From positions 3,596,001 through 3,660,000 of the forward strand of contig NZ_VLKF01000001.1 in the NCBI RefSeq assembly GCF_007994135.1: DNA of 64,000 nucleotides, in the 5' to 3' direction. Below the pieces are notes generated by a model. The model was given only the letters and a program-made list of their open reading frames with translations. It ran no database searches and was not told the DNA's origin. This document shows, in pieces, positions 22,375-30,450 of this stretch (positions are counted from its first letter, which is position 1; every line of letters starts with the position of its first letter). The DNA is from Modestobacter roseus. Lineage in GTDB: Bacteria; Actinomycetota; Actinomycetes; Mycobacteriales; Geodermatophilaceae. The position numbers were made by a program, and so were the translations under genes.

Positions 22375-24870
22375 TCACTGGTCGGTGCCCGGGACACCCG
22401 GCCGGCCCGCCTGACCCGGCGCGACCGGCTGGGTCGGCTGCGAGGGCTGCGACGGCTGACCGGTGGGCGCCGGTGAGCCGCAGGGCGGGAGCCCGGCCGC
22501 CCCGCACGTCGGCGTCACCTGCACCGGGGTGCTGGTGGGAGCCGGGGCGGTGGACGACGGTGCCGAGCTGGTGGTCGGCGCCGGCGCCTGGCTGGTCGGC
22601 ACCGGGGCCTGGGAGGTCTCCACCGGGGTCGGGCGCGGCTCGGGGACGCTCTTGTCCGGGTCGCCCTTGATGACGGCCTTGGACGGGAGCGGCTCCTCCG
22701 GCGTGCCGTCGAGCACGGTGTCCATGAACTGCTGCCAGATCTCCCCGGGCAGCCCCGAGCCGTAGATGATCCGGCCCGAGGCGTTCGTGATCGCCTCGGT
22801 GCCCTTCGACCCGACCCAGACCGCGGTGGAGATCGACGGGGTGTAGCCGACCATCCAGGCGTCGGAGTTGTCGGTGCGGTCCTTCCCCTGGGTACCGGTC
22901 TTGGCCGCCACCGGCCGGTTGCCGTCCAGAGGCAGCTTCGACGACGAGGCGACGTCCTCCAGCGCGAAGGTCACGTCCCGGGCCACGTCGGCCGGGACGG
23001 CCGGTTCCGAGGTGGTGGACCCGATGCCCCGCAGCTCCCCCGCGCTGTCGGTGACCGTGCCGATGAAGTGCGTCTCGTGCCGCACCCCGTCGGCGGCCAG
23101 GGTGGCGAACCCGGCGGCCTGCTGGATCGGCCGCACCTCGTACTCGCCGATGCCGATCGAGCCACCGGTCACCCCGGTCTGCGGGCTGGACAGCGTCGGC
23201 TTCCCGGTCAGTTCCGCCGACACGGTGGAGTCGTTGTTCTCCGCGTCCCAGACGTCCGGGAGGCCGATGATCGTCCGGGCCGTCTCGGCGACCAGGTCCG
23301 GACCCACCTCGTAGGCGAGGCCGTAGAAGGTGGTGTTCAGCGACTTGGTCATCGCCTCCTTGATCGTGCAGTTGGCGCACTGGGCGTTGCCCGAGTTGAC
23401 CACCGGCAGCCCGGGGCGGTCGTCGAACTCCTGGGGCGAGCTGCCGTCGCGGCGGGTGTCCACGCTGTAGCCGTTCATCAGCGCGGTGGCCAGCGTGTAC
23501 GGCTTGAACGACGAGCCCGGCGGCTTGGGCGCCTGGGCGTAGTCGGTGGTGTCGACGTTCGGGTCGTCGCTGCTGGCCTGCGCGTTGCCGTAGTAGGCCA
23601 GCACCCCGCCGGTCTTCGGGTCGATGGCGACCAGCGCCTGCCGGAGGTTCCCCGGCTCGCCCGCCATCACGTCGTTCACAGCGGCGACCGCGGCGTCCTG
23701 CTTGGCCTTGTCCACCGTCGTGGTGATCCGCAGGCCACCGGTGTAGATCTGCTGGTCGTCGTAGCTGAACGGCGACCTCCGCAACTCGCCGAGGACCTGC
23801 CGGACGATGTGCCCCTCCGGCCCGGCCGGGATGCCGGCGGTGCTACCGGTGTTCGGCAGCACCGGCGGGTAGACCGCCGCGTCCCGGGCGGCGGGGTCCA
23901 GCCAGCCCTGCTCGACCATCGCGTCGAGCACGAGCCCCCAGCGCGACTGCGCCCCCTCCGGGTTGGTCTCCGGGTCGTTGGCGCCCGGGTTGCGCACCAG
24001 GACGGCGAGCACCGCGCCCTGCTCGGCGGTCAACTGCGCGGCCGGGACGCCGAAGTAGGTGTTCGCCGCCGCCTCGATGCCGTAGGCGCTGCGGCCGAAG
24101 TAGATGGTGTTGAGGTAGTTCTCCAGGATCTCTTCCTTGGAGTACTCGTTGTCGAGCTTGACGGCGAGGAAGAGCTCCTTGAACTTCCGGCTGAAGGTCT
24201 GCTCGGAGCTCAGGAAGGCGTTCTTCACGTACTGCTGGGTGATCGTCGAGCCGCCCTGGGTCGAACCGCCGGTCAGGTTGTTCCAGGCAGCGCGCGCGAT
24301 GCCGGTGAAGGAGATGCCCGGATCGGTGTAGAAGTCCCGGTTCTCCGCGGCGAGGATCGCGTTCTGGGCCGGCTCGGAGACCTGGTCCAGGGGGACCTCG
24401 GTGCGGTTCTCACCGTCGTTGAGCCGGGCCATCTCCGTGACGCCGTCGGAGTAGTAGACGACCGTCGTCTGCGCGTTCTGCACCGACTCGGGCGAGGGCA
24501 CCTCGGTGGTGGCGTAGACGACGCCGACGAAGACCCCGAGCAGCACGAGCATGCTGACGGCGAGGCCGGCGACGATCTTCAGCCAGCGACGGCGCCGCTG
24601 CTTGCCGGTGCGCTTCTTCTTCCCGCCACCGCCACCGGCGCCGCCCCGGGCCGTGGGAGGCCGGTTGCCCGGGGGACGGCCTCCGGCGCCACCGGCGGAC
24701 GGTCGCCCGGACGCCGGTCGGCCGGACGCGCCGGACCGCGAGGCGCTGGTCCCGCCGCGGGCGGAGGTGCTGCGGCCGCGGCTGCTGCCGCTGCCACTGG
24801 TGGCACGGGCGGCCGGCGGACGGCGGACCGGACCCGATGAGACGCGGGCGGTCTCGTCGTGGGGAGGCAC
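22375..24870 (-). CDS. ponA: Bifunctional penicillin-binding protein (class A)
   Basis: GTG 24870 gives 831 residues. A Gly/Pro/Arg-rich cytoplasmic segment (1-97) ends in KKKRTGKQRRRRW. One transmembrane helix follows (98-119), then a GT51 glycosyltransferase domain with AAENRDFYTDPGISF (catalytic Glu176), QGGSTITQQYVKN and RKFKELFLAVKLD. The transpeptidase domain has GSSFKP (active Ser), SLNT and KTGTQ. The C-terminal tail (about 720-831) is rich in Pro/Thr/Ser/Gln with PTQ/SQP repeats and two Cys. It polymerises and cross-links peptidoglycan at the membrane. The order DUF5318-ponA-GT87-rpsF mirrors Mycobacterium Rv0049-Rv0053. Confidence 0.96.
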   Translation of the reverse strand: MPPHDETARVSSGPVRRPPAARATSGSGSSRGRSTSARGGTSASRSGASGRPASGRPSAGGAGGRPPGNRPPTARGGAGGGGGKKKRTGKQRRRRWLKIVAGLAVSMLVLLGVFVGVVYATTEVPSPESVQNAQTTVVYYSDGVTEMARLNDGENRTEVPLDQVSEPAQNAILAAENRDFYTDPGISFTGIARAAWNNLTGGSTQGGSTITQQYVKNAFLSSEQTFSRKFKELFLAVKLDNEYSKEEILENYLNTIYFGRSAYGIEAAANTYFGVPAAQLTAEQGAVLAVLVRNPGANDPETNPEGAQSRWGLVLDAMVEQGWLDPAARDAAVYPPVLPNTGSTAGIPAGPEGHIVRQVLGELRRSPFSYDDQQIYTGGLRITTTVDKAKQDAAVAAVNDVMAGEPGNLRQALVAIDPKTGGVLAYYGNAQASSDDPNVDTTDYAQAPKPPGSSFKPYTLATALMNGYSVDTRRDGSSPQEFDDRPGLPVVNSGNAQCANCTIKEAMTKSLNTTFYGLAYEVGPDLVAETARTIIGLPDVWDAENNDSTVSAELTGKPTLSSPQTGVTGGSIGIGEYEVRPIQQAAGFATLAADGVRHETHFIGTVTDSAGELRGIGSTTSEPAVPADVARDVTFALEDVASSSKLPLDGNRPVAAKTGTQGKDRTDNSDAWMVGYTPSISTAVWVGSKGTEAITNASGRIIYGSGLPGEIWQQFMDTVLDGTPEEPLPSKAVIKGDPDKSVPEPRPTPVETSQAPVPTSQAPAPTTSSAPSSTAPAPTSTPVQVTPTCGAAGLPPCGSPAPTGQPSQPSQPTQPVAPGQAGRPGVPGTDQ

Positions 24871-25003
24871 GCGCGGGCCCCTTCCTCGAGTGTGGTGGAC
24901 GGCGGCAGGTGTGCCGGCCCGCCCCAGGATGACGCGTCCAGCTGTGCACGGGTGGTGGCTCGCACCACAGGTGGGGCCGGACGGGCAGGGCGGACGGGTG
25001 TGA

Positions 25004-25417
25004 CTACTCGGTCGCGGCCCGGCGCCGGGTGCGCCGGGGCGCCCGGCCGGGGACCGGCTCGGCACCGAGCACGAACGAGGTGACCAGGTGGTTCCAGCCG
25101 CAGCCGCGGCAGACCTCGACGGTGTAGACGGAGAACTCCTCCTGGGCGGCGTCCATCCGGGCCAGCTCCCGCCCGGTCTTGGCCTGGCCGGAGACCGGGC
25201 CGAGCGCCTCGCCGTAGACCCAGCTCACCTGGCTCAGGTGCGCCCGGCGGCAGATCGGGCAGGGCGCCTCGGTCGCCTCCCCGTGGTACTTCGCCGCCCG
25301 GGACAGGTAGGGGCTCGCGTCACAGACCTCGAACAGCCCGGTGCGGCCGGCGGCGACCGCGGCGAGCACGGCACGGCGCTGGAGTGCGTAGTCCACCACC
25401 GACCGTCGTCCGGGCAC
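25004..25417 (-). CDS. DUF5318 protein (zinc-ribbon like)
   Basis: GTG 25417 gives 137 residues: VPGRRSVVDYALQRRAVLAAVAAGRTGLFEVCDASPYLSRAAKYHGE in meaning, then CPICRRAHLSQVSWVYGEALG and EVCRGCGWNHLVTSFVLG. The pairs CPIC and CRGC form a probable zinc site. The family is conserved next to ponA in actinobacteria (Rv0049 position) but has no assigned function. It shares its promoter region with the divergent padR gene, including the palindrome at 25482-25504, so PadR may also affect it. Confidence 0.88.
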   Translation of the reverse strand: MPGRRSVVDYALQRRAVLAAVAAGRTGLFEVCDASPYLSRAAKYHGEATEAPCPICRRAHLSQVSWVYGEALGPVSGQAKTGRELARMDAAQEEFSVYTVEVCRGCGWNHLVTSFVLGAEPVPGRAPRRTRRRAATE

Positions 25418-25481
25418 GGGGCCAATGTACCGACCGCCGAGCCGCGGAGGTGGTGCTCGAGTTGCGTGCGCCACCACCCGC

Positions 25482-25504
25482 CGATGTATCGTGCCGATAC
25501 ATCG
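25482..25504. promoter_or_regulatory. PadR operator palindrome
   Basis: CGATGTATCG-TGC-CGATACATCG is a perfect 10-bp inverted repeat around a 3-bp centre. ATGTAT...ATACAT matches the known PadR-family operator form. It lies 61 bp before padR in the divergent DUF5318/padR gap, suggesting autoregulation. Confidence 0.8.
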
Positions 25505-25564
25505 ATCCGGTGAACGGTCGATGACCACAGGACGTGACCGGATCCCGGACGGCGAGGAGGCGAC

Positions 25565-26179
25565 GTGCTCGAACTCGCCATCCTCGGCCTGCTCCACCAG
25601 TCCCCGGTGCACGGCTACGAGCTGCGCAAGGAGCTCGCCGCGGTGCTCGGCGGGCGGCGGAGCATCTCCTACGGCTCGCTGTACCCGGCGCTCAAGCGGA
25701 TGGCCGCCGCCGGGCTCATCGCCAGCGACGAGCCGACCCCGCGATCCCTGCTGCCCGCCGACGCCCCGGCCCTCACCGGCCGCCGCGGCAAGGTCGTCTA
25801 CTCGATCACCGCCGAGGGCAAGGAGCGGTTCGCCGAGCTGCTCAGCTCCGCGGGCCCGGAGTCCTACGACGACGAGGGCAGGTTCGGCGTCCACCTCGCC
25901 TTCTTCCGGCACACCGCGGCCGACGTGCGGCTGCGGATCCTCGAGGGCCGCCGCCGCACCGTCGAGCGGCAGCGCGACCGGCTCATGGAGTCGCTGCGCC
26001 GCACCCAGCAGCGGCTGGACCGCTACACCCTCGAGCTCCAGCGCCACGGACTGGACTCCGTCGACCGCGAGGTCCGCTGGCTCACCGAGCTGATCGACAG
26101 CGAGCGGGACGACAACGCCCGCGACGCCGCCGCCCGGGCGGAGCGCGCAGCCGTGCCACCGCCCGACGGCACCACCTGA
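25565..26179 (+). CDS. PadR-family transcriptional regulator
   Basis: The 204-residue protein starts [24 protein letters not shown], the PadR winged-helix signature, continues with [18 protein letters not shown] (recognition helix and wing) and [19 protein letters not shown], and has a long C-terminal helical region (about 120-185, [26 protein letters not shown]) for dimerisation. GAGGAGG lies 3-9 nt before GTG 25565. Binding to the nearby palindrome, and so control of itself, DUF5318 and possibly ino1, is likely. This padR/ino1 pair matches Rv0047c/Rv0046c. The effector is unknown. Confidence 0.93.
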   Translation: MLELAILGLLHQSPVHGYELRKELAAVLGGRRSISYGSLYPALKRMAAAGLIASDEPTPRSLLPADAPALTGRRGKVVYSITAEGKERFAELLSSAGPESYDDEGRFGVHLAFFRHTAADVRLRILEGRRRTVERQRDRLMESLRRTQQRLDRYTLELQRHGLDSVDREVRWLTELIDSERDDNARDAAARAERAAVPPPDGTT

Positions 26180-26253
26180 GCTGCACCACCCGCACACACC
26201 GTCCGCACACAAAACGTCCGGGCCCGCACGGGTCCGCCGGAGGGAGTCACTCC

Positions 26254-27333
26254 ATGGCATCGGTCAAGGTCGCCATCGTCGGCGTCGGCAACTGCGCCGC
26301 CTCGCTCGTCCAGGGCGTCGAGTACTACCGGGACGCCGACGAGACCGCCTCGGTCCCCGGCCTCATGCACGTCCGCTTCGGCGAGTACCACGTCTCCGAC
26401 GTGCAGTTCGTCGCCGCGTTCGACGTCGACGCCAAGAAGGTCGGCCGCGACCTCTCCGAGGCCGTCTTCGCCAGCGAGAACAACACCATCAAGATCTGCG
26501 ACGTCCCGCCGCTGGGCGTGACCGTGCAGCGCGGCACCACCCTCGACGGCCTCGGCAAGTACTACCGCGAGACCATCGAGGAGTCCGACGACGCCCCGGT
26601 CGACGTCGTCGCCGCCCTGCGTGAGTCCGGCGCCGACGTGCTGGTCTGCTACCTGCCGGTCGGCTCGCAGGAGGCCGCGGAGTTCTACGCCCAGGCCGCC
26701 CTCGACGCCGGCGTCGCCTTCGTCAACGCCCTGCCGGTCTTCATCGCCGGCACCAAGGAGTGGGCGGACAAGTTCACCGCCGCCGGGGTGCCGATCGTCG
26801 GCGACGACATCAAGAGCCAGGTCGGGGCCACCATCACCCACCGGGTGCTGGCCAAGCTGTTCGAGGACCGCGGCGTGCAGCTGGACCGCACCATGCAGCT
26901 CAACGTCGGCGGCAACATGGACTTCAAGAACATGCTCGAGCGCGAGCGCCTGGAGTCCAAGAAGATCTCCAAGACCCAGGCCGTCACCAGCCAGGTCGAC
27001 CGGGACATGGGCAAGGACAACGTGCACATCGGCCCCTCGGACCACGTGCCGTGGCTGTCGGACCGCAAGTGGGCCTACGTCCGCCTCGAGGGCCGCGCCT
27101 TCGGCGACGTCCCGCTGAACCTGGAGTACAAGCTCGAGGTCTGGGACTCCCCGAACTCGGCCGGGATCATCATCGACGCCGTCCGCGCGGCGAAGATCGC
27201 CAAGGACCGCGGGATCGGCGGCCCGATCCTGTCCGCGTCGTCCTACTTCATGAAGAGCCCGCCGGAGCAGTACAGCGACAGCGAGGCCCGCGACGCCGTC
27301 GAGGCCTTCATCCGCGGCGACATCGAGCGGTAA
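26254..27333 (+). CDS. ino1: Inositol-1-phosphate synthase
   Basis: Ino1 converts glucose 6-phosphate to inositol 1-phosphate, the first step towards phosphatidylinositol and mycothiol. The 359-residue protein has the NAD-binding [66 protein letters not shown] and [18 protein letters not shown] with catalytic Lys residues. AGGGAG lies 7 nt before ATG 26254. It follows padR by 74 bp and is closed by a strong terminator, so padR and ino1 may share a transcript. It is the actinobacterial short form, near 360 residues. Confidence 0.96.
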   Translation: MASVKVAIVGVGNCAASLVQGVEYYRDADETASVPGLMHVRFGEYHVSDVQFVAAFDVDAKKVGRDLSEAVFASENNTIKICDVPPLGVTVQRGTTLDGLGKYYRETIEESDDAPVDVVAALRESGADVLVCYLPVGSQEAAEFYAQAALDAGVAFVNALPVFIAGTKEWADKFTAAGVPIVGDDIKSQVGATITHRVLAKLFEDRGVQLDRTMQLNVGGNMDFKNMLERERLESKKISKTQAVTSQVDRDMGKDNVHIGPSDHVPWLSDRKWAYVRLEGRAFGDVPLNLEYKLEVWDSPNSAGIIIDAVRAAKIAKDRGIGGPILSASSYFMKSPPEQYSDSEARDAVEAFIRGDIER

Positions 27334-27350
27334 GCAGCCACCCGCACCGC

Positions 27351-27389
27351 GACTGAGGGGCCCGGACCGTTGGTCCGGGCCCCTCAGTC
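27351..27389 (+). terminator. 18-bp stem-loop terminator after ino1
   Basis: GACTGAGGGGCCCGGACC and GGTCCGGGCCCCTCAGTC form a perfect 18-bp stem with a 3-nt loop (GTT). It starts 18 bp after the ino1 stop. Confidence 0.92.
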
Positions 27390-27397
27390 GTCCCTCC

Positions 27398-27409
27398 TAC
27401 CCTGTGGCC
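27398..27409 (+). promoter_or_regulatory. Leaderless promoter of the lipoprotein gene
   Basis: TACCCT (27398-27403) ends 6 nt before ATG 27410 and no ribosome site is present, implying a leaderless message. Confidence 0.6.
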
Positions 27410-28189
27410 ATGAGCTCCCCGCGCCGTCCGGTGTCCCTGCTCCGCGCGCTGGTCGTCGGCCTGGTGCTGGTCCTGCTCGCGGGGTGCTCGTCGGACTCCG
27501 ACACCCCCCGGCCCCCCGGCGACCCGGTGAGCGACGCGGAGTCCCAGGTGCTGGCGCAGGTGCTGGCCCGCAACGTCGAGGAGGGCGGTGCGGACTTCGT
27601 CGTCACCGCGCCCTACGCCGACGGCGCGGTGCTCACCCTCACCGGCGAGGTCGACTTCACCCAGCCCGCCGGGCGGGCGCAGGCGGTCACCACCTTCGAC
27701 GACGGCCGCCCGGACGACACCCGCACGCTCTTCTTCACCGACGAGTCGATCTGGTTCGGCGACGTGCCCGGCCTGGCCGAGGCGGTGGCCCAGGCGAACC
27801 TGCCCGAGGTGTCCTACGTGCGCCGGCCCCTGGGCGGGGAGGCCACCGCCGGCAACGCCTCGCTGGTCGACGTCCTGCTGACCATGGTGCTGCGGCTGGC
27901 CAGTGACCAGGAGCAGGACCCGCGGTCGTTCTCCGGCTACACCTGGCAGAGCAGCGAGCTCATCGACGGGGAGCTCGCCTCCCGCTTCAGCAACGGCCAG
28001 GGGACGACGGTCGCGGTGGCCGCCGACAGCGAGCTGCTGGTCCAGTACATCGGGCGGATCACCGACCAGGAGTTCGACGTCACGATCACGCTGTCCGACC
28101 ACGGTCCGGTGGAGATCACGCTGCCCTCGGACGAGGAGACCCTCAGCGCGACCGAGTACCCGGAGATCGCCGCAGCGCTGGGCGTCTAG
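27410..28189 (+). CDS. LppX/LprG-like lipoprotein
   Basis: The 259-residue protein has a lipoprotein signal: MSSPRRPVSLLRALVVGLVLVLLAGCSSDSD, with lipobox LLAGC and Cys29. The mature part fits the LppX_LprAFG fold: QVLARNVEEGGADFVVTAPYADGAVLTLTGEVDF, FDDGRPDDTRTLFFTDESIWFGD, then a Thr/Ser-rich strand region with TVAVAADSELLVQYIGRIT. Such proteins bind and carry lipids between membrane and wall in mycobacteria. ATG 27410 fits the leaderless promoter better than GTG 27404. Function in this organism is inferred from the fold only. Confidence 0.78.
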   Translation: MSSPRRPVSLLRALVVGLVLVLLAGCSSDSDTPRPPGDPVSDAESQVLAQVLARNVEEGGADFVVTAPYADGAVLTLTGEVDFTQPAGRAQAVTTFDDGRPDDTRTLFFTDESIWFGDVPGLAEAVAQANLPEVSYVRRPLGGEATAGNASLVDVLLTMVLRLASDQEQDPRSFSGYTWQSSELIDGELASRFSNGQGTTVAVAADSELLVQYIGRITDQEFDVTITLSDHGPVEITLPSDEETLSATEYPEIAAALGV

Positions 28190-28221
28190 CGGGCGCGCTG
28201 GGCCGCCGGCGACAGACAGAA

Positions 28222-28260
28222 CGGGAGGGGGCGGCCTCTTCCCCAGGCCGCCCCCTCCCG
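28222..28260. terminator. Bidirectional terminator between lipoprotein gene and yqgE
   Basis: CGGGAGGGGGCGGCCT and AGGCCGCCCCCTCCCG form a perfect 16-bp stem with a 7-nt loop, midway between two convergent genes. Confidence 0.9.
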
Positions 28261-28319
28261 CAGGTCCCTTCGTACCAGAACCGGGCCCCCACCGGGAGGC
28301 CGACACGCCGGTGGACCGG

Positions 28320-28991
28320 TCAGTTGGCCGAGGGGTCGGCCGCGGCCGTGGAGAGCACGGCCAGCCGGCCGGCCTGCCGCCGGAGCACCGCCCGCCACAG
28401 CTCCGGCCCCGCGGCCCCGGTCAGCACGTCGGCCGGGCTCCCCGCCACGCACGCCCAGGCGCCCTCGGCCAGCTCGGTGGCCAGCTGCCCGGACGACCAG
28501 CCGGCGTAGCCGGCGAAGACCCGCACCCCGTCCAGCTGCCCGGCCAGCGGCTCGGGGTCGGCGTCCAGGTCGACCAGGTGCACGGCGCCGGCCACGGGCC
28601 GCAGCCCGCTGCCCGCCGCGGGTGGCACGTCGCCGGTCCAGCTGGCCAGGCACAGCGCGGTGTCGGTCTCGCAGGGGCCGCCGACGTGGAAGACCCCCGG
28701 CTCGACCGCCAGCTCCGACCAGCCGGGCAGCACGTCGTTGATCCGCACCTCGCTGGGCCGCCCGAGGACGACGCCGAGCGTGCCGGTGTCGGAGTGGTCG
28801 AGCACGTAGACGACCGCACCGGCGAACGTGGGGTCGGTCAGCGCCGGCATGGCCACCAGCAGCGCCCCGGGGCGGACGTCGTCGAGACACCCGACCGAGA
28901 GCGCCGGCACAGCGGCTCCTCGGCGGCGTCCGGCGGCCGGGGAGGCAGCGGGACGGCGCTCGGGATCGGGGGAGGCGGGCACCGGGTTCAT
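28320..28991 (-). CDS. yqgE: YqgE/AlgH family protein
   Basis: The 223-residue protein has an Ala/Pro/Arg-rich leader (about 1-40), then the family core: GALLVAMPALTDPTFAGAVVYVLDHSDTGTLGVVLGRPSE, VFHVGGPCETDTALCLA, VRVFAGYAGWSSGQLATELAEGAWACV and DVLTGAAGPELWRAVL. The family is widespread but its function is unknown. It is single-domain and cytosolic. It is divergent from the MFS gene with a 73-bp gap. The exact start is uncertain because the leader is not conserved. Confidence 0.88.
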   Translation of the reverse strand: MNPVPASPDPERRPAASPAAGRRRGAAVPALSVGCLDDVRPGALLVAMPALTDPTFAGAVVYVLDHSDTGTLGVVLGRPSEVRINDVLPGWSELAVEPGVFHVGGPCETDTALCLASWTGDVPPAAGSGLRPVAGAVHLVDLDADPEPLAGQLDGVRVFAGYAGWSSGQLATELAEGAWACVAGSPADVLTGAAGPELWRAVLRRQAGRLAVLSTAAADPSAN

Positions 28992-29052
28992 CGCCTCCCA
29001 GTGTGCATCAGCCAGGGACCTGAGGGGTGGGCTCCCGCTGCGCCGGGCGACG

Positions 29053-29064
29053 TACCGTGGACTG
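29053..29064 (+). promoter_or_regulatory. Leaderless promoter of the MFS gene
   Basis: TACCGT (29053-29058) lies 6 nt before ATG 29065, with no ribosome-binding sequence in between. Confidence 0.55.
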
Positions 29065-30450
29065 ATGGCAGACCGAGCGGGGACCGTGCGTGCCCTGCTC
29101 TCCCGCCCCGACTTCCGCCGGCTCCTGACCACCCGGCTGTCCGGCCAGTTCGGTGACGGGGTGTTCCAGGCCGCGCTGGCCGGCACGGTGCTGTTCAACC
29201 CCTCCCGCGCGGCCGACCCGGTCGACGTCGCGGCCGGGTTCGCCGTCCTGCTGCTGCCGTACTCGCTGATCGGCCCGTTCACCGGCGTCTGGCTGGACCG
29301 CTGGAGCCGGCGGCAGGTGCTGCTGCTGGCGAACGTCGTGCGGGCCGGGCTGGTGGCCGTGGTGGCCGCGCTGATCCTCGCCGACGTGGCCGGGCCGGCG
29401 TTCTACGCCGCGGGCCTGCTCGTCGTCTCGGTCAACCGGTTCGTGCTCTCGGCGCTCTCCGCCGGGCTGCCGCACACCGCCGACGAGCCCTCCCTGGTGT
29501 CGGCGAACGCACTGTCGACCACCTCCGGCGCGGTCGCGGCGGTGCTCGGCGGCGGGTCCGCGATCCTGGCGAGCGCCCTGGCCGGCTCCGGGAACGGCGG
29601 CTACGCGCTGCTCGCGGCCGGCTCCGCCGTGCCGTACCTGATCGCCTCGGCGGTGGTCGCCGGCTTCGCCCGCGGCCACCTGGGCCCTGACCACGACGTC
29701 CCGCCGGACCGCGCCGGCGTGCGCGACGTGCTGCACGGGATGGTCGCCGGCGCCCGGCACGTGCTCGCGCACCCGCCGGCCACCGCGGTGCTGACCGTGA
29801 TGGCCGTGCACCGGCTGTTCTACGGCCTGCTCACGCTCGTCGTCCTGCTCCTGTACCGCAACACCTTCACCGACGGGGGCGGGCTGTTCCCCGGCGGACT
29901 GGCCGGGCTGGGGCAGGTGCTCGCACTCGGCGCGGTGGGCACGCTGCTCGCCGCGGCGGTCACGCCGGCGGCGGTGCGGCGGCTGGGCAAGGCGCGCTGG
30001 ATCACCCTGATGCTCGCCGTCGGCGGCGTCGGGCAGCTGGCCCTCGGCGGGCTGTTCCGGCCGACGACGACGGTGGCCGCGGTGTTCACCCTCGGGTTCG
30101 TCGCCCAGGCGGTGAAGATCTGCGTCGACACCACCCTGCAGGAGTCGGTGGACGACGACTTCCGCGGCCGGGTGTTCTCGGTCTACGACACCCTGTTCAA
30201 CGTCACCTTCGTCGTGTCGCTGATCGCCGGGGCGTTCCTGCTGCCCGCCTCCGGGGAGAGCGTGGCCGCGCTGGTCGGGGTCGGCGCGGGTTACCTGCTC
30301 ACCGCGGCGGCGTTCGCCCGGTGGTGCGCCCGGCGCCAGCGTCGGATCTCCGACACCCTGCACCCCGGGGAACCGGTCGCCGACGCGCGTCGGCGACCGG
30401 AGCTCGGGCGGGACCGCCGGCCGGCTACGAGCGGGAACGCCACCAGCTGA
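29065..30450 (+). CDS. MFS transporter
   Basis: The 461-residue protein has about 12 hydrophobic helices. The N-terminal MFS signature region reads LLPYSLIGPFTGVWLDRWSRRQVLLLANVVRAG, with the loop 2-3 motif GVWLDRWSRR. The C-half repeats the pattern more weakly (AVRRLGKARWITLMLAV; DDDFRGRVFSVYDTLFN). The family type resembles enterobactin-exporter-like or antibiotic-efflux transporters with NTP-like signatures, but no substrate can be read. ATG 29065 has no ribosome site and a TACCGT -10 ends 6 nt before it. Its 3' end overlaps cca by 26 bp, tail to tail. Confidence 0.88.
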   Translation: MADRAGTVRALLSRPDFRRLLTTRLSGQFGDGVFQAALAGTVLFNPSRAADPVDVAAGFAVLLLPYSLIGPFTGVWLDRWSRRQVLLLANVVRAGLVAVVAALILADVAGPAFYAAGLLVVSVNRFVLSALSAGLPHTADEPSLVSANALSTTSGAVAAVLGGGSAILASALAGSGNGGYALLAAGSAVPYLIASAVVAGFARGHLGPDHDVPPDRAGVRDVLHGMVAGARHVLAHPPATAVLTVMAVHRLFYGLLTLVVLLLYRNTFTDGGGLFPGGLAGLGQVLALGAVGTLLAAAVTPAAVRRLGKARWITLMLAVGGVGQLALGGLFRPTTTVAAVFTLGFVAQAVKICVDTTLQESVDDDFRGRVFSVYDTLFNVTFVVSLIAGAFLLPASGESVAALVGVGAGYLLTAAAFARWCARRQRRISDTLHPGEPVADARRRPELGRDRRPATSGNATS

